Below are positions 1-11,243 of a stretch of 64,000 nucleotides of DNA, one piece after another. The stretch covers positions 143,525,664-143,589,663 of the forward strand of contig CM042139.1 in assembly GCA_023376005.1 (NCBI GenBank), in the 5' to 3' direction. Position numbers and translations under genes: made by a program. The notes beneath the pieces were generated by a model. It was not told the DNA's origin, ran no database searches, and was given only the letters and a program-made list of their open reading frames with translations. How positions within the stretch are numbered: the stretch's first letter is position 1; each line of letters starts with the position of its first letter. The DNA is from Doryteuthis pealeii (Eukaryota; Mollusca; Cephalopoda; Myopsida; Loliginidae).

Positions 1-7
1 ATAAAAG

Positions 8-448
8 TTGGTCATGTCAGGAGGTGGACAAAGGCCACATCCCCAAAGACCTCTGTATGGCAAATTAGTAGAAGGCTCCAGACCAAGTACGGGACCATGC
101 CAATGCTTCAAAGATGTCTGCAATAAGAACATGAAGACATGCACAATCAACACCAACACAGGGGAGGTTGGTGCAAAAAACTGGGTGGCCTTGTGCCTCC
201 TTGTCAAACAAGGCATGAAAAGGAGTGAAAGAAAGGAAAGAGACAGCCAGAAAAAGGAGAGACAAAACACCCCCAGCAAGCATCACCGTTTGTATGCAGT
301 CACTGAACCAGAGATTGTCATTCAAAAATTGACTTGTTCAGTCACTCGCATAGATGCAGTTAAGGAAAAAAAAATATTGGGACACTACTTCATCATCTTT
401 AGCAAACGAAGGATGCCAACAAATGTGAAAAAAATAGATTTTTTGTAG
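8..448 (+). pseudogene. LINE ORF2 C-terminal remnant
   Basis: The open frame carries LYGKLVEGSRPSTG, then CFKDVCNKNMK and INTNTGEV, followed by a lysine/arginine-rich stretch. This matches the tail that follows the reverse transcriptase in many invertebrate LINEs (form LYGELxxGSR ... RFKDVCKRDMK ... WE). The usual final C2H2-like tail appears in a different frame near 295-355 as DCHSKIDLFSHSRR, so there is a frameshift near 290. The catalytic reverse-transcriptase core would lie upstream, outside the window. LINE clade not determined. A dead copy; the family link comes from recalled motif form, not a search. Confidence 0.7.
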
Positions 449-555
449 CTGAAACTTGTTCTACCAAATGGTATTCACACATTTATATATTTGTTACAGC
501 TTCTATGAAAATAAATCAAAAAACATTACTTTTTTTAAATGTTCCTACAAGGAAA

Positions 556-772
556 GGTTTGATTTCTTTGTTTAATGGGCATATCAACCTTTGTGGTTTA
601 TTCAATGTCAAAACCATCCTTGTAGAATAACAGTAGTGGTACTATTTAATCATAGCTGGGAGGATGAGTTGGTTCATACCTTTGCCAAGAGGATTTGTCC
701 AAAGTGAATTGTGATTCGATCTCACTTATTACGAATCACAGTCCAGCATATTAGCCACTACACAATCAGGAC
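556..772 (-). mobile_element. SINE family A, near full length
   Basis: Family A has a tRNA-like head (A box like TGGCATAGTGG, B box like GAGTTCAAACTCC), a middle ending in AACAGTAGTGGTACTATT on this strand, and a 3' part reading GGCATTAAATAACCC then ATTAAACAAAGAAACC on its sense strand. All three parts are recognisable here in reverse orientation, with moderate divergence. Confidence 0.65.
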
Positions 773-1109
773 TCGCCCACAAGGAAACGAGGGTGTCCAT
801 AAAAAAAAAAATAATGAGTGGAAAATAATGTTGCTCCAAGATGTAATTAATCATATCATTTTCCTTATTAAAATAATTATTCCCATTTAATTAAACATTA
901 CTAATTAGGTTTGCGATAGTTCTTCAAGCTAGAGATGTAAAACATAATGCATAGCATTATTTCTTAGTTAGGACTAATAATCCAGACAAAAAAAAACAGA
1001 AATTGTATAAATCAATATAAATAACTTCGATATCATTCACTTAAAATTAAAAGAATATTTCCCTACAAAACAACAGAAAACTTTGCATCATTATAAGTGA
1101 TTTTAAACA

Positions 1110-1302
1110 CCAGTAACACTATTTACTTTTGGACAAATATTCTTGGGAAAGGTATGAATCCCCTCATCCTCTAAGCTATGGGTTAGATAAGTGCTAACCC
1201 TACCCTAATCCTAAACTACTGTTCCTCTAAAAGGATGGTTTTGGTATTAAATAACCTATGAAGATTGATATACCATTAAAAAAGGAAACCTAACCTAACC
1301 TT
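1110..1302 (+). mobile_element. SINE family A, 3' portion
   Basis: Starts within the body (cagtaacactatttac) and runs through the GGGAAAGGTATGAATCCCC and GTTCCTCTAAAAGGATGG segments to the ATTAAAAAAGGAAACC tail. The tRNA-like head is missing. Confidence 0.6.
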
Positions 1303-1413
1303 CCCAACAAGTCAGCAATATTGAATTAATTGATAAATTTTGAGATTGGAGTTTTTAAAGATTGAAAGTTTCTGCCATCTTTTATTAACAACTGAAATTC
1401 TCAGAGATATGTC

Positions 1414-1512
1414 AGGTTTCTTTATTTCATTGCATATTAATATTTGGGGGTTATTTAATGCCAAATCCATCTTTTTAGGAGAAAAGTTGTGGTGTTATTT
1501 AACCAAAAGCCA
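1414..1512 (-). mobile_element. SINE family A, 3' fragment
   Basis: Contains the reverse-oriented family A tail (aggtttctttatttcattg, ggttatttaatgccaaatcc), about 100 bases. Confidence 0.5.
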
Positions 1513-2340
1513 AGAGTGATGTGTGTGACAGAGAACACGAGGTGAGTGGTGCAGACAATGTGTTAGAGCAGTGAGAAAATCTCTTTAAAAAATCCTTTTA
1601 GACTGGAATGTGTACAGCTATATTTTTCTGTGCTAAGTTAGAATAGTTTAAAAGTTGTCATAAAGACAATGTTTTTGAGACATTATGTATAATCATGTGT
1701 TCTTGAATTTACAAGGAAAATAGAGAGTGCATCAATTTAGAGAGGCCATAATCAGTATTATCAAGATACCATAGCCGTGGGAAACTCTGTTTTTCTGAAT
1801 TGCACTTAACGTGTTCTGAACAAAAGATTCACAATAAATTGTTTTAGAACCCACTGAAAACCCCTAACCACAAAGAATAACAAGAAACCAAAATAAATGA
1901 ACTATTAATAAACATTATAATTAAATACATTGTTGTTCTAAATTGTTAAATATACAAACTGCAGAAAGAAAAGAAAAAGAAATGTGTAAACACTGACTGA
2001 TATATTAATCTTTTCCATACAATGGAAAGAGATGAAAAGGTTTAATTTGAAGAAAGTAAAACAACAGAAACTAGGCTAGAAGCCATGTTTATTATTCCTC
2101 TCAATGTATGGAGCAGAAACACAGACAATATAACTATTATCAAATAAAAATGAATACATGTTTCAATTATATGTAATTGGGATTAACATCATTGTTTCTG
2201 TTGATTTTGTAATCTATAAAAATTCTGCACGTCATTTTTTGAAGCAATTCAATTATTACAATTAGGATTTTTATTGTGGTATTAACCCTGATGATCCCAA
2301 ACAGGTACACAGGGTGACCCAAAAGTCACCAAAGGATTTA
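1513..2340. other. AT-rich stretch, nothing recognised
   Basis: No long reading frame, no known repeat family and no clear splice-bounded exon. Stops are dense in all frames. Confidence 0.5.
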
Positions 2341-2886
2341 GGTTTGGTTAGGTTTCTTTGATTTAGTTGCATATCAAATTTCGTGGGTTATTTAATGCTA
2401 AAGCCATGCTTGTAGAACAGTGGTTCCCAACCATTTTATGCCCCACACACCTAAAAAATTGTAATATGTTCTCATACACCTTTTTAACAGTAATAATTCA
2501 TACAATATAAAGGTGAAGGGGACCAAAACAAATTTGTATTTTTAATAATATATAAACAGAAATAAAACATATGGAAAAGAAAAAATACTACAACAAAATG
2601 AAAGTTGTATAACCCTACAAAAAATAATGGAATCAGACAGTACCCTTAATATTGACAAAAAAACAGAAATGTTATCTTGCACCCCCTGGAATGCTATCTC
2701 ACATCCCTGGTCATGAAACCCTATTGTAGAACAACAGTAGTGGTACTATATATCCCATAGCTGGAGGGATGTGAGATCCATACCTTTCCCAAGGGTATTA
2801 GTCTAAAAGAGAATATAATAATGTGACTGGAGTTCAAACTCACTTACTACAATGTTGCACGCCAGCATGTTAACCACTACACCCTG
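2341..2886 (-). mobile_element. SINE family A, split by a hAT-like insertion
   Basis: The tail half (2,341-2,418) and the head half (2,725-2,886) are the two parts of one reverse-oriented family A SINE. The head half keeps the B-box-like ggagttcaaactc near 2,829. The break is exactly at TGTAGAAC, which is present on both sides of the 306-bp insert. Confidence 0.75.
2419..2724. mobile_element. Non-autonomous hAT-like element (MITE)
   Basis: The 306-bp insert begins AGTGGTTCCCAACC, close to the CAGnGGTTCnCAACC terminus known for hAT (Charlie-type) elements, and ends GGTCATGAAACCCTAT, an imperfect inverted copy. It is flanked by the 8-bp direct repeat TGTAGAAC at 2,411-2,418 and 2,725-2,732; 8 bp is the hAT target-site length. 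There is no transposase frame inside. Confidence 0.75.
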
Positions 2887-2911
2887 GAGACTCCTGTCCC
2901 TCTTGTAGAAT

Positions 2912-3162
2912 GTTTTATTTTGTGAGAATGGTTAGTTTTAAAGTGGGGGCTCCTTTTGTTGTTGTTATTTCTTTTCTTTTTTTTTTTGGGGGGGGGCTTT
3001 GTTACTCTAAAATAAAACGTCAGATTTTAATCATCGTCTACGAACGAAAAATCATCGTCTATGAAAAAACAAAATTATGGTCATAAAAGGAGGATCTAAT
3101 TTATGGCTAAATTGTAAAATGAGCCCCCACTTTAAAACTAACCATTCTCACAAAATAAAAAC
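2912..3162. mobile_element. MITE with 41-bp terminal inverted repeats
   Basis: 2,912-2,952 is the inverted copy of 3,121-3,162 with one indel. Both contain the motif gagaatggttagttttaaag. Flanks TGTAGAAT (2,904-2,911) and TTTAGAAT (3,164-3,171) look like an 8-bp target duplication with one mismatch, again hAT-like. The interior has a T run, a G run and no coding capacity. Confidence 0.7.
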
Positions 3163-3859
3163 TTTTAGAATATAAATAAATAAAATATATTTAGTATTGT
3201 AAAATAACGGTTGCAAGAAAAATAAAACATTTATTGCAAAAACACAGACATAAAATGAGGGTTCAGTTTATTTTATGGTAGGAATTTACGAGGAAATAGT
3301 TAAGGATTACCTATATATGTAAGTAACCAATAAACACTCAGATCATTCTCCTCTTTTTTGTGCAATCAGAAGTAGCTAAAACTTCTGTACATCATCTTTT
3401 TAAAGCAATAAATAAACAATAAATAAAGCTTGTTCCAGCCTGACATTTTAGACTAAAGAAATCTCTTGTTTGCTCTTTCTTTCTCCTTACATTATATATA
3501 TATATATATAAGGTGAGGGCTCTTCAACTACAGAACAAAGAATTGTATCATATCTTTCTACTTCTAACCTCTAGACAGAATATCACCAAACAATTGTAGA
3601 CTATCTGTGTATTACTTCATGGCTATATATATGTATTATAATCGATGACCATACACTAGCAAAATTATGTGCCTTCTGGCTGCAAGTATTTAGGTTTTAA
3701 TATAATAAAATATATTAAATTTGAAAGACTAACAAAACTAAGAACACATGGAAAGATGACAATCACTTTTATAAATATTAATATTTGGAAAAGCAAAAAA
3801 ATAGTAAAATAAGAAGTAGCATTTAATATTGTTTAAAATTAAAGTATTATGATAAACTT
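3163..3859. other. AT-rich stretch with an AT microsatellite
   Basis: Holds an AT repeat at 3,492-3,511. Otherwise no gene and no recognised repeat. Confidence 0.5.
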
Positions 3860-4122
3860 TTTCTCTGAATGTTTGAGATGAGGCTTGAAGATTAGTATTA
3901 TCTGCATTATTCGGACTATTGTCCCCATCTTGTCCTGATTAAGACAAGAAAATTCTCAAGTTCGAAAAGAAGGTTCCTGAGTCCGAGAAGGTTCCCAAGT
4001 CTGAGAAGGTTCCTGAGTCTGACAAGAAATATCTGAAGAAGGCCGGAGGGCATATCAGCCGAAACGTTGTACAAATAACAATGAAGATGGGGACAATAGT
4101 CTGAATAACGCAGATAATACTC
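3860..4122 (+). mobile_element. Fold-back retroposon with hammerhead-like core, copy 1
   Basis: Flanked by the 11-bp direct repeat ATGATAAACTT at 3,849-3,859 and 4,123-4,133. The ends (about 3,893-3,931 and 4,083-4,121) are inverted copies built on 'tattattcggactattgtc'. Near 3,968-4,025 there are three tandem units of about 20 bases based on gaaggttcctgagtc. At 4,033 CTGAAGA is followed by a short GGC/GCC stem and GAAAC at 4,061, matching the conserved core spacing of a hammerhead ribozyme. No protein is encoded. TSD length and an A-rich end (read on the minus strand) suggest retroposition. Confidence 0.65.
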
Positions 4123-4133
4123 ATGATAAACTT

Positions 4134-5044
<911 letters not shown>

Positions 5045-5046
5045 TA

Positions 5047-5067
5047 TTATATATATATATATGTATA

Positions 5068-5106
<39 letters not shown>
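5047..5106. repeat. AT microsatellite
   Basis: AT repeat with two interruptions, directly next to the SINE head. Confidence 0.95.
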
Positions 5107-5109
<3 letters not shown>

Positions 5110-5289
5110 TGTAAAGGATATAGATAATTCCATTTAAAACTAAGGTTATTGTAAGGTTTTAAAATAATTACTTAAGATATTGCTATGAGGATTCAGCCTC
5201 ACCTCTTGTGCCAATGCAATTCAGCAGATGGCCAGAGTTCGGAAAATATAATTCATTGAAATGACAGAGATATCCCCAAGCCAGACAAA

Positions 5290-5302
5290 AACACACACAC
5301 AT

Positions 5303-5366
<64 letters not shown>
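5290..5366. repeat. AC/AT microsatellite
   Basis: A short AC run followed by about 30 AT units. Confidence 0.95.
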
Positions 5367-5369
<3 letters not shown>

Positions 5370-6380
5370 CTTTCTAGACAATATGAATATTTCCATTTAA
5401 AATTGAGGTCACTGTTGAAATGTATATTTGAAAGCAATCACGTAAGATGGTCAATATATTGGAATGGCATCCTTTAAAATTTAGTTAAGACAAAATTTGG
5501 TATATTGGCCGAATGATACTCATATTGCATACTCATTCTTATGTCTGTTATCTTCTGCTGGCCAATGCCAAGTTGTCTGAGGTTTCTTCTTTGGGGTTGT
5601 TGTCTTTCTCTCTCTGGTTTCATCTTTGTTAGTATTAATTATGAACACACAGGCATATTCTTATGGTGTACACATAGTTTCTATTACATGAATGCAAATA
5701 TGCATCTGTTCACTACTAGGCTACAATCCCCTACCCCAAAATCCTTCCAGTGTTTTGATTTTGTCAGCTATGCCATTCGGCTCAAATCTGAAGCTGGCAT
5801 ATGGAAACCTATACACTCAGAAATAATATACTGTTTTTCCCAAGCGTAAATGTTGTTCACTACTGAGAACAGTGGCCATCTTTAAAGATGGCCAACGACT
5901 TAAAAGCAACAATATGACAGCTTAATTAAAACCCACTAGCATTAATACCGAGAAGCATAGAGACGTATAAATTAGCTCATATTATTTCTGGGCAAAATTC
6001 TACATCCTGTAAGGTAAGATATAATAAACTTTGTATCCAGGATTTTCTTCAAAATTGAGAAAGTTTTTGGAAAAAGCACACTTTAGAACATTATTTTTAG
6101 ATACATATATTATAGTTTATAACCAAAACAAATGCATACATTTTTAATCATTTTTTTAATATTTGTAATGTAGGGACACTTATATTCTATCAATAAAAGA
6201 AATTACAGCAGTTTATCATTGCATTTTTGTCATCAGAGAGGAATCTCAGCATGTTACTATACAATTCTCATCATCTAGTCAAAAGTAATTCAGCCAATGT
6301 TTCTCAGCAATTTTATTCATCAATTTATTGATAAAAACATAAAACAAACACATTTGTAGAAAATATCAGTTTATTAAGAG
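5367..6380. other. Unassigned stretch
   Basis: A 102-codon open frame at 5,541-5,849 has no recognisable domain and its mirror copy is broken. A short hairpin (gtggccatctttaaagatggcc) lies at 5,871-5,892. Nothing else recognised. Confidence 0.4.
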
Positions 6381-6605
6381 GCTGGTTTAGCTCAGTCGGT
6401 AGAGCCTAGAAGTCACTAGGTTCTGGGTTCAATACCAGTATTCACCAACTCAGCACATGATTAGTACAGCTTGGGTAATCTGATCTGTGTGGTAAAACAG
6501 CATCTAGGAGTTGTCAGTAAATGTGACGCTCCATCTCAGCCAAACAATCTCTCTGGTCTAGTGTTAGCAAAAAGGGGATAAAGTCTCTCACTTTTCAGCC
6601 ACTCT
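6381..6605 (+). mobile_element. SINE family C, near full length
   Basis: Head GCTGGTTTAGCTCAGTCGG (A box) and GGGTTCAATACCAGT (B box), then the body marks 'cagcttgggtaatctgatc', 'gacgctccatctcagcc' and 'gcaaaaaggggataaagtc'. Family C is lysine-tRNA-like in its head, as in described cephalopod SINEs. Confidence 0.8.
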
Positions 6606-6745
6606 GCAGACTAAAACTATAAAAGCTTACTCAGATAATTCTACTTCTCTTTTTAAATCTGTACATGGCACATTGTTTTGCAGACCTGTACATATTTTGC
6701 ATCTTGACACTGACTCTTTTTACATTTGCTAGAGCAGTTTACCAA

Positions 6746-6876
6746 TTAAATTAGACTTTCTGGAGCAGGAGGAAGATTCATCCAGTTAATTTCTAGCTCT
6801 GCATCTTCTATTTTCCATCCATGACACTCAAGAGCTGGTATAGCTGGATATACCTGAAGGCTCCTTTTATAGATAC
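6746..6876 (-). CDS. Candidate terminal exon of a repeat-type protein
   Basis: On the minus strand a long T-rich tract and CAG (6,877-6,879) form a strong 3' splice site. The following frame (first two bases complete a split codon) is open for 42 codons to TAA at 6,746-6,748. It reads IYKRSLQVYPAIP, then ECHGWKIEDAEL, then EINWMNLPPAPESLI. The pattern P-x-I-P ... GW ... W-x-x-x-PPAPE resembles the region just before the cysteine-rich tail of uncharacterised, probably transposon-encoded animal proteins; here a stop replaces that tail. Family resemblance is from memory and function is unknown. No upstream exon identified. It could also be a decayed repeat. Confidence 0.45.
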
Positions 6877-7491
6877 CTGAAAAAGACAAAAAAAAAAAGA
6901 ATCACTTATGAACACTGAATATGCTCCATAAAATGCAGTCATTGCCAGTATAGAATCGAATTTAATTCTATAACTCTGCACATATGTTTTTTGCCACTCA
7001 TTTCTTTTGTAATTATGTTTTATTATTGATGTTTAAATAAAATTTACATAAATAAAACTATAACACTTGTTTGAGATTAGAGGGAATAAATGGGATAACT
7101 TTACAGCACCAATGTCATTTCTTCTCTACTCAATGGGGAACTACAATAAATACATGTCAGTGATACACAAAGACTAAAAGTGGTTTCTATGTTTTATAAT
7201 CAGAGACAGACAAATACATGTTGGGCCAATGCCACCTATATTCTTTCTCCTTACCTCTCCCCCTCTCTATATATGAGGAGCATTCAAAAAGTTTGGAAAG
7301 AAAAGCCACTTCTCTAAAATTAGGAAAACTAATTCAGATTTCTGTCTTAATTTCTGTGCAGGTGAGGTCTATGCAATGGTGAGAGGTATGCAACAAATCT
7401 AAAAGTGGACAAAACAGAGACCTGAGCAGAAATAAAGTATCTGGGTGAGGCTTAGAACTTTAAAAAAATATATTTACCAATCATATATGAG

Positions 7492-7494
<3 letters not shown>
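6877..7494. other. Unassigned stretch
   Basis: Contains the T-tract (minus strand) of the splice site at 6,877 and, at 7,274-7,305, a sequence (gaggagcattcaaaaagttt) that looks like one end of a mariner-type element without a partner end. No gene recognised. Confidence 0.4.
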
Positions 7495-7545
<51 letters not shown>

Positions 7546-7558
7546 AACACCTCATATA

Positions 7559-7592
<34 letters not shown>

Positions 7593-7611
7593 GAGACACA
7601 CACACACACAC
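7495..7611. repeat. Compound AT/GT/AT/AC microsatellite
   Basis: AT run 7,495-7,541, GT run 7,558-7,575, AT run to about 7,592, AC run 7,596-7,611. Confidence 0.95.
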
Positions 7612-7617
7612 ATACAT

Positions 7618-7890
7618 ACACCAACCCCTCTGCACGAGCAGGAAGTGACACAAGGTCAATTTCTTAAGCATTTAACAGGTTTGAATTCAGAGTTTTCCTT
7701 CTCCCAGACTGGTTACCTAGCCTTGGTTAAAGAGCTCAATCCGCCCTATTATTAGCCTATGGCTTGAGGGAGAATAGTTGAATTTATACTTTTCCCAAAT
7801 GTAAAATGCAAACAGTTTTGCCCAGGATTTGAACTCTGGTTGATGAGTCCATTTACTATGACTCTAATCATTACACCACACACCTCCACC
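7618..7890 (-). mobile_element. SINE family B, full length
   Basis: Family B on its sense strand has a tRNA-like head (GGTGTAATGGTTA, B box GAGTTCAAATCC), 'tttgcatttcacat', 'ctctttaaccttgg', 'aggagaaggaaaactctgaa', 'ttgaccttgtgtcac' and 'ctgctcgtgcagaggggttgg'. All parts are present in reverse. It lies between two microsatellites, as SINE tails often do. Confidence 0.8.
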
Positions 7891-7921
7891 TAGACTTTTA
7901 GATTTGTTGCATACCTCTCAC

Positions 7922-8023
<102 letters not shown>

Positions 8024-8259
8024 GCAAAATAGAACAGTTTGCAAGAAGAAGTGCTCAGTGCTACTACAGCAGAGCATGATTGTGAAATGTAAAATGCATT
8101 AGCTAAACAAATATAAAAAGGAATGTTAGAAAATATGTGGACATGTTCCTTCATTTCCATATGGAGCTCTATAAGTTTTAACTCTTCCTCCTTGCTATGA
8201 TTCTCCTATTTTTACGCTAGGGAGTCGAAAGGTAATTTACCTCCTGCATCTTCCAGTAG

Positions 8260-8424
8260 GTGATAGGTGACATAGCAGGTAGCAATACAAAACTGGAAGC
8301 ATCAAAGTCGAAATGCTCTTTCACCTTCTAGCCTCAATAGAGTTAACAGCATGTCTACAGGACAGGATTCTTTGCAATCCCAGCAACTATGTGTTGCATG
8401 GCACATGAGAACATTGCTCAACAT
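8260..8424 (+). CDS. Candidate internal exon (left-arm copy, broken)
   Basis: A pyrimidine-rich cctcctgcatcttccagtag precedes it and a GTAAGT donor follows at 8,425. The mirror copy (38,859-39,024) is open through 55 codons, but this copy carries four small indels that break the frame. Peptide and caveats are given under the mirror copy. Confidence 0.3.
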
Positions 8425-8639
8425 GTAAGTCTACATTTTCCTTTCTACTAGCTATTATATCAAGGAACCTAACACTATCTCTACTAAAAGATGATTTTCC
8501 AATTAGAAAATTTCCTACATCATTCATGTACTCATTCTTGTAAGCTTGCTCAGGCCATAAAATTGTACTGGTAAATTCATTGTGAACTGTTTTTGCATAT
8601 ATATCCAGATGAGGATATATAATACTACTCAGGCTTATA

Positions 8640-9027
8640 CAAGGGTGAGTCAAAAAGCGTTGCCATTTTGTTAAGGACAGGTATAATTACCAACACAGGA
8701 ACATGTATCATACATCAAAATGAAGCTGGTCCTCTGTGGATTACATCTCTACTTCTCCACATAGTCACTGTTTCTCTCAATAGCAATGTTCCACCTTTGA
8801 ATGAGAGCATGTGTCCCTGCCCTATAAAATACTGTTGACTGTACTTTGAGCCACTTCATCACTACAGATTTCACTTCTTCATCACTGGAATAATGGTTGC
8901 CTCTCTTCAGCCCAATGCAAGAGAGTTTGAGATACAAAAATTATTCCAGTGACAAGGAAGTGAAATCTGTAGTGAAGAAGTGGCTCAAAGAACAATAGGG
9001 ATGGCATTACTTTTTGACTCTCCCTCG
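8640..9027 (-). mobile_element. Mariner-derived fold-back element
   Basis: Flanked by TA at 8,638-8,639 and 9,028-9,029. The ends are 27-bp inverted repeats sharing GAGTCAAAAAG and TGCCAT, a mariner-type terminus. Minus strand 8,749-8,937 encodes the C-terminal transposase remnant, with DEEVKSVVMKWLKVQ, STVFYRAGTHALIQRW and NIAIERNSDYVEK, typical of mariner. The aspartate-triad region is absent. A second, inverted copy of the YSSDxEVKSVVxKWLK part lies on the plus strand near 8,940-9,000, so the interior is also a hairpin. Confidence 0.8.
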
Positions 9028-9328
9028 TACAACACAATATCTGCATTTGTTCCATTTCAAGTAAAAATATTAGCACTGTGTTTTGGTTTCCAAAACGACA
9101 AGTATATGAAGACAATATTCAGTTATCGAACCATAGCTCATCTGCTACAATTAACATTATGACAGATTTTTAAAAAAGATTGGGTTCCTACAATAAAGCA
9201 ATGGTTAACAAACTACCATTTTCAAGATAGATCCCTACTGAGTGCTCTACTGTTAGAACTTTTTGCTAGACAAAACTAAGACAAAACTAAGCTTAATAAG
9301 CAATTATAATCAAATACAGCGGAGTCCC

Positions 9329-9512
9329 CATGGTGTACTGAGTAATATTCTGAACTGCGATATTGTAGTAAGTGAATTTGAACTACAGGAGGACTATTAC
9401 ATTAACTTTCAGATTTATACCCCTGGGAAAGATATGAACCCCCAATCCCAATAACGAGGGTTAAATAGTACCACTACTGTTCTTCTACAAGAATGGCTTT
9501 GGGATTAACCCA
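9329..9512 (+). mobile_element. SINE family A, near full length
   Basis: Head tggtgtactgagtaatattc, B-box-like aatttgaactacagg, and the 'gtaccactactgttcttcta' body are present. The terminal ATTAAACAAAGAAACC part is lost. Confidence 0.7.
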
Positions 9513-9759
9513 TTATCAGTATGTTACATTATTGTGTGAGCCCAACATTAACATATTCATTGAGTTAACATTGAAACAAAGTGGTTCCTGGAAATAGGAC
9601 TCTTGTAAATTTATTAAAGAACTAACATCTTCAGAACTACATGAGAGATGGATGAGAACCAGTGTGTTTAATGTGATACGACCATAAACCATGAGAGATG
9701 GATCAGAGATAAATTAATGTTTGTGTCTAGCATGATGCCTGACCTCTAAGAGGTATATA

Positions 9760-10340
9760 AATCATCATCATATCATGCTGTCAGATATCCCTGACTCTCT
9801 TTCTCAACACCTGTCCCTATCTGTCATCACCCCTGGCAGGTGTTCCACACAGAGCTGATTGATGTAGGTTTTTGTTGGTCCGCCTACACTGGTGTGTCCA
9901 TGTGAGAACGCCACTTATGAGTTTATCCTTGTTTCTCTGGTAATGTTCAGCATGACTTGTTCATTTTACTTGGATGTCTTGGGTGAAAGGAGGCACATAG
10001 CCATATAGCTGCTTTTTTATGGGTGGGGGGTGCTGCTTCAAAGATTTGTTCAAGACAGTATGCAGCATCATTGTGTTGCTTCCATCTACCTAACCATACA
10101 GTAGCAGTGACATGACTACAGCTTGGAAGAATTCTCATTTTATTTTATCAGAGAAATTAGACTTCCCTATGATCAATAATCTGCCAATAGCATTCCATGA
10201 CTTTTCCATGCGTATATTGACATTGCTTTCTATAGATGAGATGTTACTACCTAGGTATGCGAAGTGGTCTAATAATTTGAGAGGCTTACCATCCAGTATA
10301 GATATGTCTCCTTCATGTTTAAAACACATGGTACATGGAA
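9760..10340 (-). pseudogene. RTE-type LINE reverse transcriptase remnant
   Basis: Minus strand 10,135-10,329 reads MCFKHEGDISILDGKPLKLL, DHFAYLGSNISSIESNVNIR, then KSWNAIGRLLIIGKSNFSDK. This is the late reverse-transcriptase region (form YLGSxIS ... VxxRIxKAWxAIxRLxxIWKS). Frame breaks follow before ASFHPRHPSKMNKSC, and traces of TYINQLCV near 9,850 mark the C-terminus. The YxDD catalytic box is not present because it lies upstream. Clade inferred from tail form and GAT-rich ends. Confidence 0.75.
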
Positions 10341-10423
10341 AATATGGTGAATATGTGAGTCTTCAATTCCTGTCACCTGGGAAATTATCTTCTAGCAGAT
10401 CAATCTCCTTGTTAACAGAGCTG

Positions 10424-10572
10424 TAAGACTGACTGGGTTCTTTAGCCTTGGTTTGGCAACCAGTCTCGGAGAAGGAAAACTCTGAATTAAAATCCACTTA
10501 AAAATTTAACCCTCAACCCATTTAAAAATTGACCTTGTGTCACATCCTGCCTGTGGTGGAGGGTTCAGTTAA
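10424..10572 (+). mobile_element. SINE family B, 3' fragment
   Basis: Contains 'ttagccttggtttggcaacc', 'ggagaaggaaaactctgaat' and 'ttgaccttgtgtcacatcct', with a small internal duplication of the tttaaaaattga region. Confidence 0.65.
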
Positions 10573-10723
10573 ATGCAAATTTGCCAACAGAGATGAATTT
10601 TAGCTTATGCAAAAAAAGAGAAAGGATATTTCGTCTTGTATCTTTGTGGGTTTTCCCATTTATCTTTCAGCTAATCTCTCGTCTCAGCCAAAAACTCTCT
10701 TCTTTTTCTGTCATTGTCATGAT

Positions 10724-10953
10724 CATCATCATCATCAGGTTGCTCTGATCACACAGATTCCCATGATTCTCTCCTGCCACTCATTCCTCTCTGCCATCAC
10801 TCCTAGCAAGTCCTCTACACAGCATCCAGTATCCACACAGAGTTGATTGATGTATGTCGTTGCTGGTCGGTTCACACTGGTGTGTTCAGGTTTCTCTCTG
10901 TTCTTCAGATTTTCTTCCTTGGGACTTCTTAATCTTGTTGATGCTTCATCCAT
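10724..10953 (-). pseudogene. RTE-type LINE 3' end with GAT tail
   Basis: The minus-strand frame ends HTSVNRPATTYINQLCVD, TGCCVEDLLGVMAERN, EWQERIMGICVIRAT, then stops inside a GAT repeat (ATC on the plus strand, 10,723-10,738). This matches the C-terminal tail GRPxxTYIxQLCxDTGC ... MxDRxxWRxRV of RTE-like LINEs, which end in short microsatellite tails. The N-terminal part of this frame (MDEASTRLRSPKEENLK) does not belong to that motif. Confidence 0.75.
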
Positions 10954-11243
10954 GTTCTCATTTATGAAAATTTGTAATATTTTTTGAGACGTCTTTATTC
11001 AACCCAAGTTAAACTAACACACATGGAGAAATGGTCTATAGATGACACATGTCATATTTGCATCTGTTCTGTTCAGTCACCCAGTCAAAACTATCTTTCT
11101 AACCTCATGATTGTCTCTGACCAGTCAGAGACGAGTTACAAAGTTTGTACAAGGTTATGTCCTGCCAATTTACTTTTACGCTTTTTTTCCATGGTTTAGA
11201 ATTAGCATTATTCTTAATTTCTACACTATCATATATAATTTAT

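Noticed and set aside
5541..5849. 102-codon open frame
   Set aside because: No domain, unusual composition, and not open in the mirror copy.
6381..6455. tRNA gene
   Set aside because: The A and B boxes are real but belong to SINE family C, which recurs at least five times with a shared SINE body; the cloverleaf is not conserved.
7274..7305. Mariner-type terminus
   Set aside because: Only one end is visible; no inverted partner and no TA-bounded element could be defined.
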